DNA from: Acidobacteriota bacterium
Lineage (GTDB): Bacteria; Acidobacteriota; Terriglobia; Bryobacterales; Bryobacteraceae
DNA length: 48,394 bases
Direction of reading: 5' to 3'
Assembly: GCA_025350695.1 (NCBI GenBank)
Contig: JANXXI010000312.1
Span: 1 to 48,394, forward strand
Part shown: positions 31,933-40,855 of the stretch, in pieces
Layout: every line of letters starts with the position of its first letter
Position numbering within the stretch: position 1 is the first letter of the stretch
Notes under the pieces: generated by a model
What the model was told of the DNA's origin: nothing
Database searches by the model: none
The model's input: only the letters and a program-made list of their open reading frames with translations
Translations under genes and position numbers: made by a program

Positions 31933-32247
31933 TTAGGCCGCTTCCGGATCTTTGTACATGTACTTGATAAAGGACTTGTACAGCAATAGGTTCGGGGCGT
32001 CCAGCCGATTGAACTTCAGGCAAGTCTTGTCGTACCACTCAATGTAGCCTTTGAGCATCTCTCCATCTTTAAGCACTGCAATCATGGGAGTCTTCCCTTG
32101 CATCTGCTTCATGTAGTAGAAGTTCTCGGCGTTCGTCTGCTCCGGCGGAGCCATTTTCTTCGCGGTTTGGCGCGGTCCGCTGCTGTCTCGGCTCGATGAG
32201 GAAACCATATTTGTTGGGCGAACTATTCTGCGTCCGGTTGCTTCCAC
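31933..32247 (-). CDS. hfq: Divergent Hfq-like (Sm-fold) RNA-binding protein
   Basis: The 104-residue protein has an N-terminal Ser/Arg-rich disordered extension (about 1-35), then an Sm fold matching Hfq. Sm1 is 'KTPMIAVLKDGEMLKGYIEWYDKTCLKF' with the conserved Gly and Asp, and Sm2 is 'NLLLYKSFIKYMYK'. In canonical Hfq, Sm2 reads YKHAIS, where His contacts uracil; here the His is Ser. Proteins of this kind chaperone sRNA-mRNA pairs as hexamer rings. Start GTG 32247 is supported by AGGAG seven bases upstream; the in-frame ATG at 32208 is an alternative. The gene lies opposite the thioesterase gene (14 bases between stops). Confidence 0.8.
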   Translation of the reverse strand: MEATGRRIVRPTNMVSSSSRDSSGPRQTAKKMAPPEQTNAENFYYMKQMQGKTPMIAVLKDGEMLKGYIEWYDKTCLKFNRLDAPNLLLYKSFIKYMYKDPEAA

Positions 32248-32411
32248 TGGGCAACTCCTATTATTAAAGATGCTGCTTAAACGATTGCTACCATCTTAGA
32301 CGAAGACTACTTAAGAAGTGTTTCGTTATTCCATCCCATTCCATCACATATCGAGGGGGGTCATCAAGCCATAATGCTCACGGAAATCACCTTAGGCGAA
32401 ATTGCCGACAT

Positions 32412-33437
32412 CTAAAGCTTCCGTAAACTGACCGCCAAAGCATCCAGAGCGATGCTCTTTTGGATACTTCGCCGCGCCAGATCCACCAGTTCATCCGTTC
32501 GTTCTACCGCCTTGCGAATCCACTCAAAACTGATCGTTTCCGAAAGCGTTCGCAATTCCCTTTCCAGATCGATGTTTCGGATTCGCGAGCCACCCTCACG
32601 CAGCACCAGCAAATCTTCAAGCAGCATGTAGAAAACTTTAAGATAGCTATCCAGCTTTTCGGATTTCGATGCGCCGATTGATTCAGAAAACCTCGCCCAG
32701 CCATCGAACCCGCCCTGGCCGGAAGCCGCTCGCACCAGCGCCAGCATCGCTGTGCGGCGCTTGGCATATGCTTCGAGGTCAAGACTAAGTGCAACGCCAG
32801 GACTACCGGATGCCAGTGCGATTCGTTGCTCTGGCCGGTCCAATCCGCGCGCCTTCACGAACTGCTTCATCTCCTCATCATCCAGCCGGCTCAACGCAAG
32901 CTGCACCACGCGGGACCTGATGGTCGGCAGCAGATCATAAGCATTTTCAGCCGTCAAAAAAAGGATCAAGTAAGGCGGCGGTTCTTCCAGCGTCTTCAGC
33001 AGAGAATTAGCAGCCTGTTCATTTGCCCGGTCAATGTGGTCAATCAAAAACACACGCCATGCGCCCCTCAACGGGCCAAACTGCGCCTTTTCTTTCAGCA
33101 GGCGCATCTGCTGGATGGAGATTTGCCTCAGCGGCCCTTCGGGCGGAAAAGTAACAAAATCGGAATGAGTCGAAAAACACAGCGGATCGTCTGATCGCTT
33201 TTCAGCCGTCAACTTTTCACGGTCAGCAATGATTTCCAGATTGGGTTCTAACGCTAAATCATCCTGCTCCACAACCGTGCCGTTAGGCAGCAACGTTGCG
33301 GCGAAACGCCTGGCGAGTGTCGCCTTCCCGATGCCCTCAGGACCCGCCAACAAAAGGGTTTGCGGAATGCGATTGTCCCGCAACATGGTTTCGAGCGTCT
33401 CCACGACCGTCCGGTTGCCGAAAACATTTTCGATCAT
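32412..33437 (-). CDS. holB: DNA polymerase III delta' subunit
   Basis: The 341-residue protein starts at ATG 33437 (MIENVFGNRTVVETL). It has GPEGIGKATLARRF as P-loop and 'VFLIDHIDRANEQAANSLLKTLEEPPPYLILFLTAENAYDLLPTIRSR', the clamp-loader sensor and SRx region, then a C-terminal collar domain. The Walker A Lys-Ala differs from the GKT of DnaX, as is usual for non-catalytic delta'. It is part of the clamp loader. Its start overlaps tmk by 4 bases (ATGA), the common tmk-holB pairing. Confidence 0.92.
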   Translation of the reverse strand: MIENVFGNRTVVETLETMLRDNRIPQTLLLAGPEGIGKATLARRFAATLLPNGTVVEQDDLALEPNLEIIADREKLTAEKRSDDPLCFSTHSDFVTFPPEGPLRQISIQQMRLLKEKAQFGPLRGAWRVFLIDHIDRANEQAANSLLKTLEEPPPYLILFLTAENAYDLLPTIRSRVVQLALSRLDDEEMKQFVKARGLDRPEQRIALASGSPGVALSLDLEAYAKRRTAMLALVRAASGQGGFDGWARFSESIGASKSEKLDSYLKVFYMLLEDLLVLREGGSRIRNIDLERELRTLSETISFEWIRKAVERTDELVDLARRSIQKSIALDALAVSLRKL

Positions 33438-34081
33438 TTGCGTTCCTCGATAAATCCGATCACCAAACCCCAAATCTCCTTCGAAATCTGTTCCTTTGCT
33501 CCGCTCGCATCCACCACGCCGAATCGCGCCGGGTAGCGCTTCACCAACTCAAGATAGGCATTCCGCACCGTCGTATGGAATTCCATCGTTTCGTCATCCA
33601 AGCGCGATTCATTCAACTGCGTTTCCAGATTGCGGGAACGCGCCCGGCGCAACCCCGTTTCCAGATCAATGTCCAAATAGATCGTCAGATCAGGAGTCAG
33701 ACCACGGCATGCGATCAAATCCAACTGCTCCACAAGAGCAACACCAAGCTTGCGTCCCACGCCCTGATAGGCCCAGGAAGAATCGGTCCAGCGATCAGAG
33801 ACTACGATTTCACCGCGCGCAAGCGTGGGATTCACCAACTCATCCACGTTCTGGGCACGAGCCGCGAAGTACAGTAGGATCTCGGTAGTTGCGCTCAACT
33901 CCTGGTTGGAAGGATCAAGCAAGATCTTACGGATTTGCCGTCCAATCGGCGTGCCCCCGGGTTCCGCTGTCTCCACCACGGTGTGCCCCGCCGCCCTGGC
34001 GCCATCGATCAGCATGCGGAATTGAGTCGTCTTCCCGCTGCCTTCCGCGCCTTCAAAAGTAATAAATAAGCCTCGACGCAT
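33434..34081 (-). CDS. tmk: Thymidylate kinase
   Basis: The 215-residue protein has FEGAEGSGKTTQ (P-loop), ETAEPGGTPIGRQIRKILL (dTMP site), 'SDRWTDSSWAYQG' and a lid region with Arg residues (RRARSRNLETQ). It phosphorylates dTMP to dTDP. It starts 7 bases after the UDG stop and overlaps holB by 4 bases. Confidence 0.95.
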   Translation of the reverse strand: MRRGLFITFEGAEGSGKTTQFRMLIDGARAAGHTVVETAEPGGTPIGRQIRKILLDPSNQELSATTEILLYFAARAQNVDELVNPTLARGEIVVSDRWTDSSWAYQGVGRKLGVALVEQLDLIACRGLTPDLTIYLDIDLETGLRRARSRNLETQLNESRLDDETMEFHTTVRNAYLELVKRYPARFGVVDASGAKEQISKEIWGLVIGFIEERK

Positions 34082-34088
34082 GCGGGTC

Positions 34089-34844
34089 CTAATCGTAGAC
34101 GAAATGAAGCACTTTCTTCAAATCTTCCCACGCTTCCCGCTTAGCGTTTTGATTGTACGGACGAAGCAGGTACGACGGATGGAAGGTTACCATCACCGGA
34201 ATGTCGTTCCACTTATGCCAATTGCCCCGCAACTTGGTCACTCCCTCTTTCGTTCCCAATACGGCCTTTGCCGCCGTCGCTCCCAGGGCGCAAATTGCCT
34301 TGGGCTGAATGGCCATCAGTTGGCGGAAAAGGAATTGGCCGCAAATTTCCATTTCATCCGGCTGGGGCGCTCGATTCTCCGGGGGCCGGCATTTCACGAC
34401 GTTGCAAATGTAGACGTCAGGCCGCGAAATATTGATCCCTTCCTTCGACGCTGTTCCATCGATCATCTGCGTTAGAAGCTGACCGGCGCGCCCTACAAAC
34501 GGAAAACCCTGCGCGTCTTCATCGGCGCCAGGACCTTCTCCGACGAAAACCAGTGAAGCCTTTTCGTTACCGGATCCGAACACAATTTTGTTGCGTCCCT
34601 CGCACAAGCGGCAGCGTTTACAATCGCCGATATCTGCGCTGATCTTTGATAGCGTATCGCCTGCGGGGGCAATAGAAGGTATTTCAATAATCGGCATCGG
34701 TTCCTGTATCGTGTTTGCGAGAGAAGATGATTCAACAGGCGCCGGGACACGTAGTGCTACCGCCGAGGGAGTCCTTTTATACAAAGATTCAATCCCAATA
34801 TCGCGGTAAAATTCCAAGGCAGATCGTAGCTGGTCGCGGTCCAT
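34089..34844 (-). CDS. Family 4-type uracil-DNA glycosylase with Fe-S cluster
   Basis: The 251-residue protein has an unstructured N-terminal stretch (to about 70), then CKRCRLCEGRNKIVFG giving the first Fe-S cysteines. GEGPGADEDAQGFPFVGRAG is the catalytic motif 1, YICNVVKCRPPENRAP provides further cysteines and 'MVTFHPSYLLR' is the His motif. It removes uracil from DNA. It lies in the coaBC-udg-tmk run. Family 4 and SPO1-like UDG names are used for the same group. Confidence 0.93.
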   Translation of the reverse strand: MDRDQLRSALEFYRDIGIESLYKRTPSAVALRVPAPVESSSLANTIQEPMPIIEIPSIAPAGDTLSKISADIGDCKRCRLCEGRNKIVFGSGNEKASLVFVGEGPGADEDAQGFPFVGRAGQLLTQMIDGTASKEGINISRPDVYICNVVKCRPPENRAPQPDEMEICGQFLFRQLMAIQPKAICALGATAAKAVLGTKEGVTKLRGNWHKWNDIPVMVTFHPSYLLRPYNQNAKREAWEDLKKVLHFVYD

Positions 34845-34855
34845 GAACTAGTAGT

Positions 34856-36070
34856 TTAACTTTTCGCGGGGGCCACCAGACGCAATTTTTGAATCTGATC
34901 CAAAATCTTTCCCGCCACGTCCTGTTTCGATGCCTTTTCGATTTCCACAATCTCGCCCGTCCGCAGCACCAGCGTCACGGCATTTTCATCAGACGCAAAC
35001 CCAGTGCCCGGCGTATTGACGAAGTTCCCCACCACCATATCGCAGTTTTTGGTCTGCATCTTGCGCTTGGCTTCCGCCACCATATTGTGCGTTTCAGCAG
35101 CAAAACCAATCAAAATCCGGTCACCCTTCTGTGCCCCTACTTCGGCCAGAATATCCGGATTCGGATCCAGTTCCAGCGTCAGCCGCGCCGCCGTTTTCTT
35201 GATCTTCTGATCCGAGGCGTTCGAAACGTGGTAGTCGGCCACGGCAGCAGCTTTAATGACGATATTCGCCGCCCCAAGTTTTGAAAAGACCGCATCGCGC
35301 ATTTCCCGCGCCGTTCCCACTCGAATGAATTCAACTCCGGCTGGAATGGGGATAGATGTCGGACCGGAAATCAAAATCACCCGCGCACCCCGGCGAACTG
35401 CGGCGTCCGCAACCGCATAGCCCATCTTTCCGCTAGACCGATTGGTGATGTAGCGCACCGGATCTATTGGCTCTTCGGTGGGACCGGCCGTAATCAGAAC
35501 CACCTCACCCTCAAGATCTTTGACGCCGAACAGAACTGTCGAAACCTCGTGGGCTATAGCCATGGGCTCAGCCAGCCGTCCAGGTCCAGTCGTGCCACAT
35601 GCCAGTAACCCTTCGCCAGGCTCTACAATCCGATGCCCGCGCTCCCGCAGCACACGCATGTTCTGAACCACCGCCGGGTGATTCCACATGTTGGTGTTCA
35701 TCGCCGGCGCAATCACAACCGGTCCAGTAAATGCTAAGTAAAGGGTGGAAAGAAAATCGTCAGCATGACCGTGGGCCATTTTCGCAATCAGATCGGCCGT
35801 GGCCGGAGCGATCACAAGAAGCTGATGGTCTTGGGCCACACGAATATGCTCAACCGCGCTGGAGAGAGTTTCCTCCTCTCCTCGATCCGTAAATAGATCG
35901 GTTATTACTTTCCGGTTGGTGAGGGCGGCGAATGTGAGAGGGGTGATGAATTTCTGTGCAGCGGACGTCATAACTACTTGGACCGTGATGCCACGGTCCT
36001 GAAGTAGCCGGGATAGCTCAGCAGCTTTGTAAGCCGCTATTCCTCCGCCAACGCCCAAAACGACGTTCAT
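34856..36070 (-). CDS. coaBC: Bifunctional phosphopantothenoylcysteine decarboxylase/phosphopantothenate-cysteine ligase
   Basis: The 404-residue fusion has the CoaC flavoprotein half (1-180): GVGGGIAAYKAAELSRLL, 'PAMNTNMWNHPA' with the catalytic His/Asn, and LLACGTTGPGRLAEP with the active-site Cys. The CoaB half follows: 'TAGPTEEPIDPVRYITNRSSGKMGYAVA', KAAAVADYH, and GFAAETHNM. It makes 4'-phosphopantetheine from phosphopantothenate for coenzyme A. It stops 12 bases before the UDG start. rpoZ is immediately upstream. Confidence 0.96.
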   Translation of the reverse strand: MNVVLGVGGGIAAYKAAELSRLLQDRGITVQVVMTSAAQKFITPLTFAALTNRKVITDLFTDRGEEETLSSAVEHIRVAQDHQLLVIAPATADLIAKMAHGHADDFLSTLYLAFTGPVVIAPAMNTNMWNHPAVVQNMRVLRERGHRIVEPGEGLLACGTTGPGRLAEPMAIAHEVSTVLFGVKDLEGEVVLITAGPTEEPIDPVRYITNRSSGKMGYAVADAAVRRGARVILISGPTSIPIPAGVEFIRVGTAREMRDAVFSKLGAANIVIKAAAVADYHVSNASDQKIKKTAARLTLELDPNPDILAEVGAQKGDRILIGFAAETHNMVAEAKRKMQTKNCDMVVGNFVNTPGTGFASDENAVTLVLRTGEIVEIEKASKQDVAGKILDQIQKLRLVAPAKS

Positions 36071-36082
36071 CTGGAAACCTTG

Positions 36083-36328
36083 TTAGACCTTGGATGCAAT
36101 TAGAGCCAAAGCCGCGTCGCGAATGGGATCCTCATACTTAACCAAGCCGCGTCGAACTTCTTCAAGAGCAGTCACTGTGGGTTTGCGCGAAGTCGTCGGC
36201 AAAAAGGAACGGGATCCTCCTTGCAGTTGACGGGCACGTTTTGCCGCCACGATGATGAAACGATAGGTGCTTGTTTCCGGATCATCGGGGATCGCGAAAT
36301 TGATATTGCGGTGCATTACATCGGCCAT
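36083..36328 (-). CDS. rpoZ: RNA polymerase omega subunit
   Basis: The 81-residue protein has the omega core YRFIIVAAKRARQLQGG and RKPTVTALEEVRRGLVKYE. Omega stabilises the beta' subunit and binds ppGpp in some bacteria. AGGAG lies nine bases before the ATG, and a TATACA box in the 36-base gap after gmk suggests an internal promoter as well as read-through from yicC-gmk. Confidence 0.9.
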   Translation of the reverse strand: MADVMHRNINFAIPDDPETSTYRFIIVAAKRARQLQGGSRSFLPTTSRKPTVTALEEVRRGLVKYEDPIRDAALALIASKV

Positions 36329-36364
36329 AGTGCTTTACTCCTGTTATTACTCTGTATAAAAATC

Positions 36365-36973
36365 TTAGCGTCCGAAGGTCCGTAGGATCGCATCCACTTT
36401 CGAATCCATTCGCCCGCGTCTTACTCGTTCCGCCCGGATAATGGATCGTAGGTTTCGAGCGCTTTCGTCGACCTCGCCATTGACGATCACATAATCGTAA
36501 GCTTTGTAGTTCCGGATCTCCGCCGCTGCTTCTTCCAGCCGCCGACGGATGACTTCGCCCGAATCTTCGGATCTTGCCTGCAAGCGCTGTTCCAACTCCT
36601 GACGGCTAGGAGCCAAAATGAAAATGCTGACCGCGCCCGCAATCTTCTCTTTTAATTGTCGCGCACCCTGCACGTCTATGTCGAGCACGAGGTCTTTCCC
36701 GGCGGACTCGGCCCGGGTCAATTCCGAGCGGCTGGTGCCGTAGTAATTGTCGAAAACCTTGGCGTGCTCCAGAAATTCATCGGCAGCAATTCGCCGTTCA
36801 AACTCTTCCCGGGAAATAAAGTAATACTGCTTGCCGTCCTCCTCCTGCCCTCGCGGCTTGCGCGTGGTGCAGGAAATAGAGAATTCAAGGTTCTGTTCTT
36901 TAGCCATCAATTGGCTTACCAGCGTTGTTTTGCCAGAGCCCGATGGGGCGGAGATGATAAAAACGTTGCTCAT
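36365..36973 (-). CDS. gmk: Guanylate kinase
   Basis: The 202-residue protein has NVFIISAPSGSGKTTLVSQL (P-loop), SISCTTRKPRGQEEDGKQYYFISREEFE (GMP-binding region) and 'LVLDIDVQGARQLKEK'. It phosphorylates GMP to GDP. Its start overlaps yicC by 4 bases (ATGA). The yicC-gmk-rpoZ order is a conserved bacterial cluster. Confidence 0.96.
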   Translation of the reverse strand: MSNVFIISAPSGSGKTTLVSQLMAKEQNLEFSISCTTRKPRGQEEDGKQYYFISREEFERRIAADEFLEHAKVFDNYYGTSRSELTRAESAGKDLVLDIDVQGARQLKEKIAGAVSIFILAPSRQELEQRLQARSEDSGEVIRRRLEEAAAEIRNYKAYDYVIVNGEVDESARNLRSIIRAERVRRGRMDSKVDAILRTFGR

Positions 36974-37863
36974 TCCAGATTAAGGGATTGTTCCCGAATG
37001 CGTTCCACTTCCGATTTCACTCCTAGAGCAAGTTCGGTGATGGTCAGTCCCAATTCTCCTATGCCGTTCGATTTCGACAAAATAGTGTTGGTCTCGCGAT
37101 TCATTTCCTGCAGCAGGAAGTCCAGCTTCTTACCAACTTCGCCGCCAGTGTTTAGCAAATTCGTCAATTGCGTGGCGTGGATACCCAGCCGGGTGATTTC
37201 CTCGCCGATGTCACTGCGATCCGCCAAAATCGCCGCTTCTTGAGCCAGTCGTTGTGGATCGATATTCGACCCGGCGAGTAGCTCGCCCAGCCGCTCCCGC
37301 AAGCGCGATTGATAGAGCGGAGTGGCGCGGCTACGAATCTCCGCGATCTTGGCGGCGGCTTCTTGAATGGCTGCATTTCGTTCCAGCAGGGTAACGCAAG
37401 TCTCGGCGCCTTCGCGCTCCCGGAAACGATTCAGTTCCTCCAGCGCCTCGTTCATCATCGAAACCAGATCGGCTTCCATGGTGGCGGGAAGTTCGGCTTG
37501 CCGATCCCCTTCAAACATTCCAGGAATGCGGAAAGCGTTGCTCAGATTGGGATCCTCTTCCATGCCTGCAAGTTGGGCAGCCTGATGGTAGGCATTCAGA
37601 TAGGCCTTGAATAGGGTAGTGTTCAAAGTTGGACCACCTTCCGCACCAGCCCTTGCGAAATGGACCCGGATGTCCAAGTGGCCACGCGTCACCATTTTCT
37701 TAGCTGCGCTACGCAGGGCAGCCTCAAACGGATCGAACTCTCCGCTCATGTGGAAGTGGAGGTCAAGCCCGCGGTGATTTACCGCCTTGACGCCGAGGGA
37801 TAACTCGCCATCCCCGAAGCTTCGGCGGACCCGGGCAAACCCAGTCATGGAACGTATTTTCAT
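36970..37863 (-). CDS. yicC: YicC/YloC-family endoribonuclease
   Basis: The 297-residue protein opens MKIRSMTGFARVRR, followed by VKAVNHRGLDLHFHMS. It ends with EEITRLGIHATQLTNLL and 'GKKLDFLLQEMNRETNTILSKS', the two signatures of YicC. Family members act as endoribonucleases that promote sRNA and mRNA decay. It heads the yicC-gmk-rpoZ run. The inverted-repeat element at 37906-38090 lies directly before its start. Confidence 0.93.
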   Translation of the reverse strand: MKIRSMTGFARVRRSFGDGELSLGVKAVNHRGLDLHFHMSGEFDPFEAALRSAAKKMVTRGHLDIRVHFARAGAEGGPTLNTTLFKAYLNAYHQAAQLAGMEEDPNLSNAFRIPGMFEGDRQAELPATMEADLVSMMNEALEELNRFREREGAETCVTLLERNAAIQEAAAKIAEIRSRATPLYQSRLRERLGELLAGSNIDPQRLAQEAAILADRSDIGEEITRLGIHATQLTNLLNTGGEVGKKLDFLLQEMNRETNTILSKSNGIGELGLTITELALGVKSEVERIREQSLNLE

Positions 37864-37905
37864 AGTGCAATTGCCGCCTTGGGCATGAAGCCTTGGCGGA
37901 TGAGG

Positions 37906-38090
37906 TTTAAAGTGGGGCAGACCCCCTGGCCTACGGCTGGCCCCCTGGCCAGACTTTTCAGGGATTCAGCATCGCGTGAGACAACCTGACTTTCCGGGAT
38001 GAAGAATGCTAGGCGTTCGAATTTCTTCCAATGCCTGAACAGGCTGGCCAGGGGGCCAGCCGCAGACCAGGGGGTCTGCCCCACTATAAA
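37906..38090. repeat. 185-bp imperfect inverted-repeat element with nested palindromes
   Basis: Arms at 37906-37966 and 38030-38090 are inverted copies of each other with about 55 of 61 bases matching. A 63-base spacer separates them. Each arm itself contains two short palindromes around AGGG/CCCT: GGCTGGCC-AGGG-GGCCAGCC and GCAGACC-AGGG-GGTCTGC in the right arm. In the left arm the second palindrome is partly decayed (GGCCTAC for GGTCTGC). No reading frame is inside. It fits a REP/BIME-like or MITE-like mobile repeat lying between msbA and yicC. Confidence 0.8.
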
Positions 38091-38122
38091 ATCCACTTCA
38101 TACAATCTCACCCAGGGTATGT

Positions 38123-39940
38123 TCATGCTTCGATTTCGCCTTCTAAATACTGCAATTCATGCAGGCGCTGATAGATGCCACCGCCCGCGACTAGCTCCTC
38201 GTGGGAGCCCACTTCAGAAATTCGACCACGATCTAAGACTACTATTTTATCCGCACGGCGGATGGTGGAAAGGCGATGCGCGATCACGATGACCGTGCGA
38301 TTTTCCATCAAGTTGGCCAAGGCCTTCTGCACTAGCATTTCCGATTCAGCGTCGAGATGCGATGTCGCTTCATCCAGAATCAGGATTGGAGCATTCTTCA
38401 ACAACGCCCGGGCTATGGCCAAACGCTGGCGCTGCCCACCGCTCAACCTGGCGCCGCGCTCGCCGATGATAGTCTCGAAACCTTGGGGCAGCGCGTTGAT
38501 GAATTCCTCGGCCAACGCGTTGCGGGCTGCTTCGATGACCTTTTCCATGGGCGCATCAAAGTTCCCGTATCGGATGTTGTTGGCAACCGTGTCGTTAAAC
38601 AAAAAAGTGTCTTGCGCCACAATGCCGACCCTCTGGCGAAGCGAGCGCAGCGTCAGATCACGAATATCAATGCCATCCACCAAAACCGAACCTGAGGTTG
38701 CGTCATAAAACCGCGGCAACAGATTGGCGAGGGTAGTCTTCCCTGCACCGCTCGGTCCAACCAGAGCTGCTATTTCGCCGGCATTAACCGTTAGCTGGAC
38801 ACCATCGAGAATCGGTGAATTTGACGTGCGATAGGAAAATCCAACATCGCGCCACTCAATGGTCTTGGTGAATCGCTCCAGCTTGCGCGCGCCTGGCTTT
38901 TCCTGGATGGACGGTTTACTATCGAGATATTCGAAGACCTTTTGCGCCGCGCCCAACCCTTGCTGGAAGATGTTGTAGATACCCACCAAGCGTTTGGCTG
39001 GTTCGTAAAGCAGCAACAGGGCCATCAGAAAACTGATAAACTCTCCCGCCGTCATCATCTGTTTTTCGATCTGAAGCCGGGCGTATGTGAGCAGCGCTAC
39101 AATCGTCACGGCGCCCATGAATTCGATCAACGGTGAAGAAATGGATTGCTGGGCAACGTACTTCAGACTACTGCTGCGAAGGTGGTCGGCAGCTTCACGG
39201 AAACGACGGGATTCGTGTGGCTCGGCGGCGAAGCTTTTTACCACCTGCTGTCCGGCCAAGGCTTCCTGCATAACCTGATTCAACTCAGCTGTACGGTCTT
39301 GCGCGCGCCGGGTGGAGCGGCGAATCTTGCGGCCCAGTTTCGCGGTTGGGATCACCACGATCGGAAGTACGGTCAGGCTGAACAGCGCTAGTTTCCAATC
39401 GTGACTGAACACAAGCACCAATAGCGCAATCGCCGCAAACATCTGACGAAACCAATCAGCCAGAATATGCGCGGCGGCAACTTGAATCTTGTCAATGTCA
39501 TTCAGAATCGAGCTCATTACCTGGCCTGTCGTGTTCTCCTCGAAGAAAGCTGTGTCCTGGTGCAAGACATGATCAAAGACCTGCGCGCGAATATCCGTCA
39601 CCACTTGTAGTCCGATGCGATTGATCAGATAGTTTCCCAAATAATCAGCGACCCCTCTGACGAAGTAGGCCAGCAAGATTGCGGCCGCAACCATGCTCCA
39701 GGCTTGCTCGAAATTGAACGGAAGGATATCGTGGAGGTAAATTGTGTGCCCGGCAACTTGGAACAACTTCACGGCCTGACCAGTATTTGACGGATTCAGG
39801 ACGCGATCAATCACCGGCTTACTCAAATTGACGATCAACCCAAAGGTGGCCCCGGCCACCGCCATCAAAAACACGCTAAGCAGCAATGTGGGCCAATATT
39901 TGACCGAGTAACTAAGCAGCCGGCGCAGTTCGCTTCTCAA
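38123..39940 (-). CDS. msbA: MsbA-like ABC transporter (membrane + ATPase)
   Basis: The 605-residue half-transporter has an ABC membrane domain with about six helices (about 20-330) and one ATPase. The ATPase has 'VGPSGAGKTTLANLLPRF' (Walker A), a Q-loop AQDTFLFNDTV, ARLSGGQRQRLAIARALL (signature), 'ILILDEATSHLD' (Walker B) and IAHRLSTI (switch His). It probably flips lipid A or another lipid across the inner membrane. Start TTG 39938-39940 overlaps the GT9 stop by 4 bases; GAGG lies eight bases upstream. Longer in-frame starts would lie inside the GT9 gene. Neighbouring heptosyltransferase fits an LPS role. Confidence 0.9.
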   Translation of the reverse strand: MRSELRRLLSYSVKYWPTLLLSVFLMAVAGATFGLIVNLSKPVIDRVLNPSNTGQAVKLFQVAGHTIYLHDILPFNFEQAWSMVAAAILLAYFVRGVADYLGNYLINRIGLQVVTDIRAQVFDHVLHQDTAFFEENTTGQVMSSILNDIDKIQVAAAHILADWFRQMFAAIALLVLVFSHDWKLALFSLTVLPIVVIPTAKLGRKIRRSTRRAQDRTAELNQVMQEALAGQQVVKSFAAEPHESRRFREAADHLRSSSLKYVAQQSISSPLIEFMGAVTIVALLTYARLQIEKQMMTAGEFISFLMALLLLYEPAKRLVGIYNIFQQGLGAAQKVFEYLDSKPSIQEKPGARKLERFTKTIEWRDVGFSYRTSNSPILDGVQLTVNAGEIAALVGPSGAGKTTLANLLPRFYDATSGSVLVDGIDIRDLTLRSLRQRVGIVAQDTFLFNDTVANNIRYGNFDAPMEKVIEAARNALAEEFINALPQGFETIIGERGARLSGGQRQRLAIARALLKNAPILILDEATSHLDAESEMLVQKALANLMENRTVIVIAHRLSTIRRADKIVVLDRGRISEVGSHEELVAGGGIYQRLHELQYLEGEIEA

Positions 39941-40851
39941 GCCGATGCCCTCAGCTTTTCCACAGCGATCCAAACCCGGTCGACCGGAATGAGGCCCAGA
40001 CCTTGCGGTGAGTGGACTACTTCCGAGCGCGTTTGCCAGGGCGCCCAGATGCAAGGGTTGGAAGGGCCAAACAAAACCACGGAGGGCACGCCGAAAGCAG
40101 CGGCAATATGCGCAGGGCCAGAATCATTGCCGATGAACAGCGAAGCGGAATTCATCAGGGAAAAAATTGTCTCAAGCGGCGCTCCGACGTGGCATTCGAA
40201 ATCAGAGAATGAGGAAAGATCCTCGCCAGGACCTCCGATGAAAACTGGATCAAGATCATGGAGCCGTCGCGCGATTTCCGCAAACCGCGAGGCAGGCCAG
40301 GCTTTGGAAGCCGTCGACGCCATGGGATGAATGACGGCATAGGGCTTGCGCCCCGGCAGTTCACGACAGACCAATCGGGCGCGAGGGATTTGCCGGCGCG
40401 GCACGCCGAGAAAGAACATTGCCGATGCCATGTGCTCCGCCGTGTGAACGATGCGTTCCTCCCCTAATATTTGTTGCGCTCTTGGTATGGGTACATTGTA
40501 CAGCCAGCTTCCCATGTGGTGACCGAAGCCCGCGCGTATGCCGGCTAATGAGGCAGCAACGATCCATTGGCTGCGGGTTCCGCCGTGAAAATTGATCACC
40601 ATGGCGGGATGAAAACCGGCGATTGCACTAAGCCTGGGCCCAAGGACAATCGCCACGTCGGGGCTTTGTTCGAAGACGCGGCGGAACCGATTTTCCACCA
40701 CGACTGCAATTTTCAAGTCGGGCCGATGCTGCTTTAGCAGCGCCAGGGCAGGGGTGGTCAAAACGCAATCGCCAAGCGACCGCAAACGAATCACAGCGAC
40801 CTTGGCGCCTTGGGACAACCTATCGAGCACGGTCGCGGCGCCAGGCCGCAT
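39937..40851 (-). CDS. GT9 heptosyltransferase-family protein
   Basis: The 304-residue protein has 'VAVIRLRSLGDCVLTTPALALLKQ' near the N-terminus and 'FIGNDSGPAHIAAAFGVPSVVLFGPSNP' near the C-terminus, the two GT9 signatures. These enzymes add heptose to LPS core. It starts 4 bases after the Trm112-like stop and overlaps msbA by 4 bases. The exact acceptor is not known. Confidence 0.92.
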   Translation of the reverse strand: MRPGAATVLDRLSQGAKVAVIRLRSLGDCVLTTPALALLKQHRPDLKIAVVVENRFRRVFEQSPDVAIVLGPRLSAIAGFHPAMVINFHGGTRSQWIVAASLAGIRAGFGHHMGSWLYNVPIPRAQQILGEERIVHTAEHMASAMFFLGVPRRQIPRARLVCRELPGRKPYAVIHPMASTASKAWPASRFAEIARRLHDLDPVFIGGPGEDLSSFSDFECHVGAPLETIFSLMNSASLFIGNDSGPAHIAAAFGVPSVVLFGPSNPCIWAPWQTRSEVVHSPQGLGLIPVDRVWIAVEKLRASA

Positions 40852-40855
40852 GGCC

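Noticed and set aside
32255-32411. Thirteen-codon frame ATGCTCACG... before the holB stop
   Set aside because: Too short and without ribosome binding site; the gap shows nothing else I can support.
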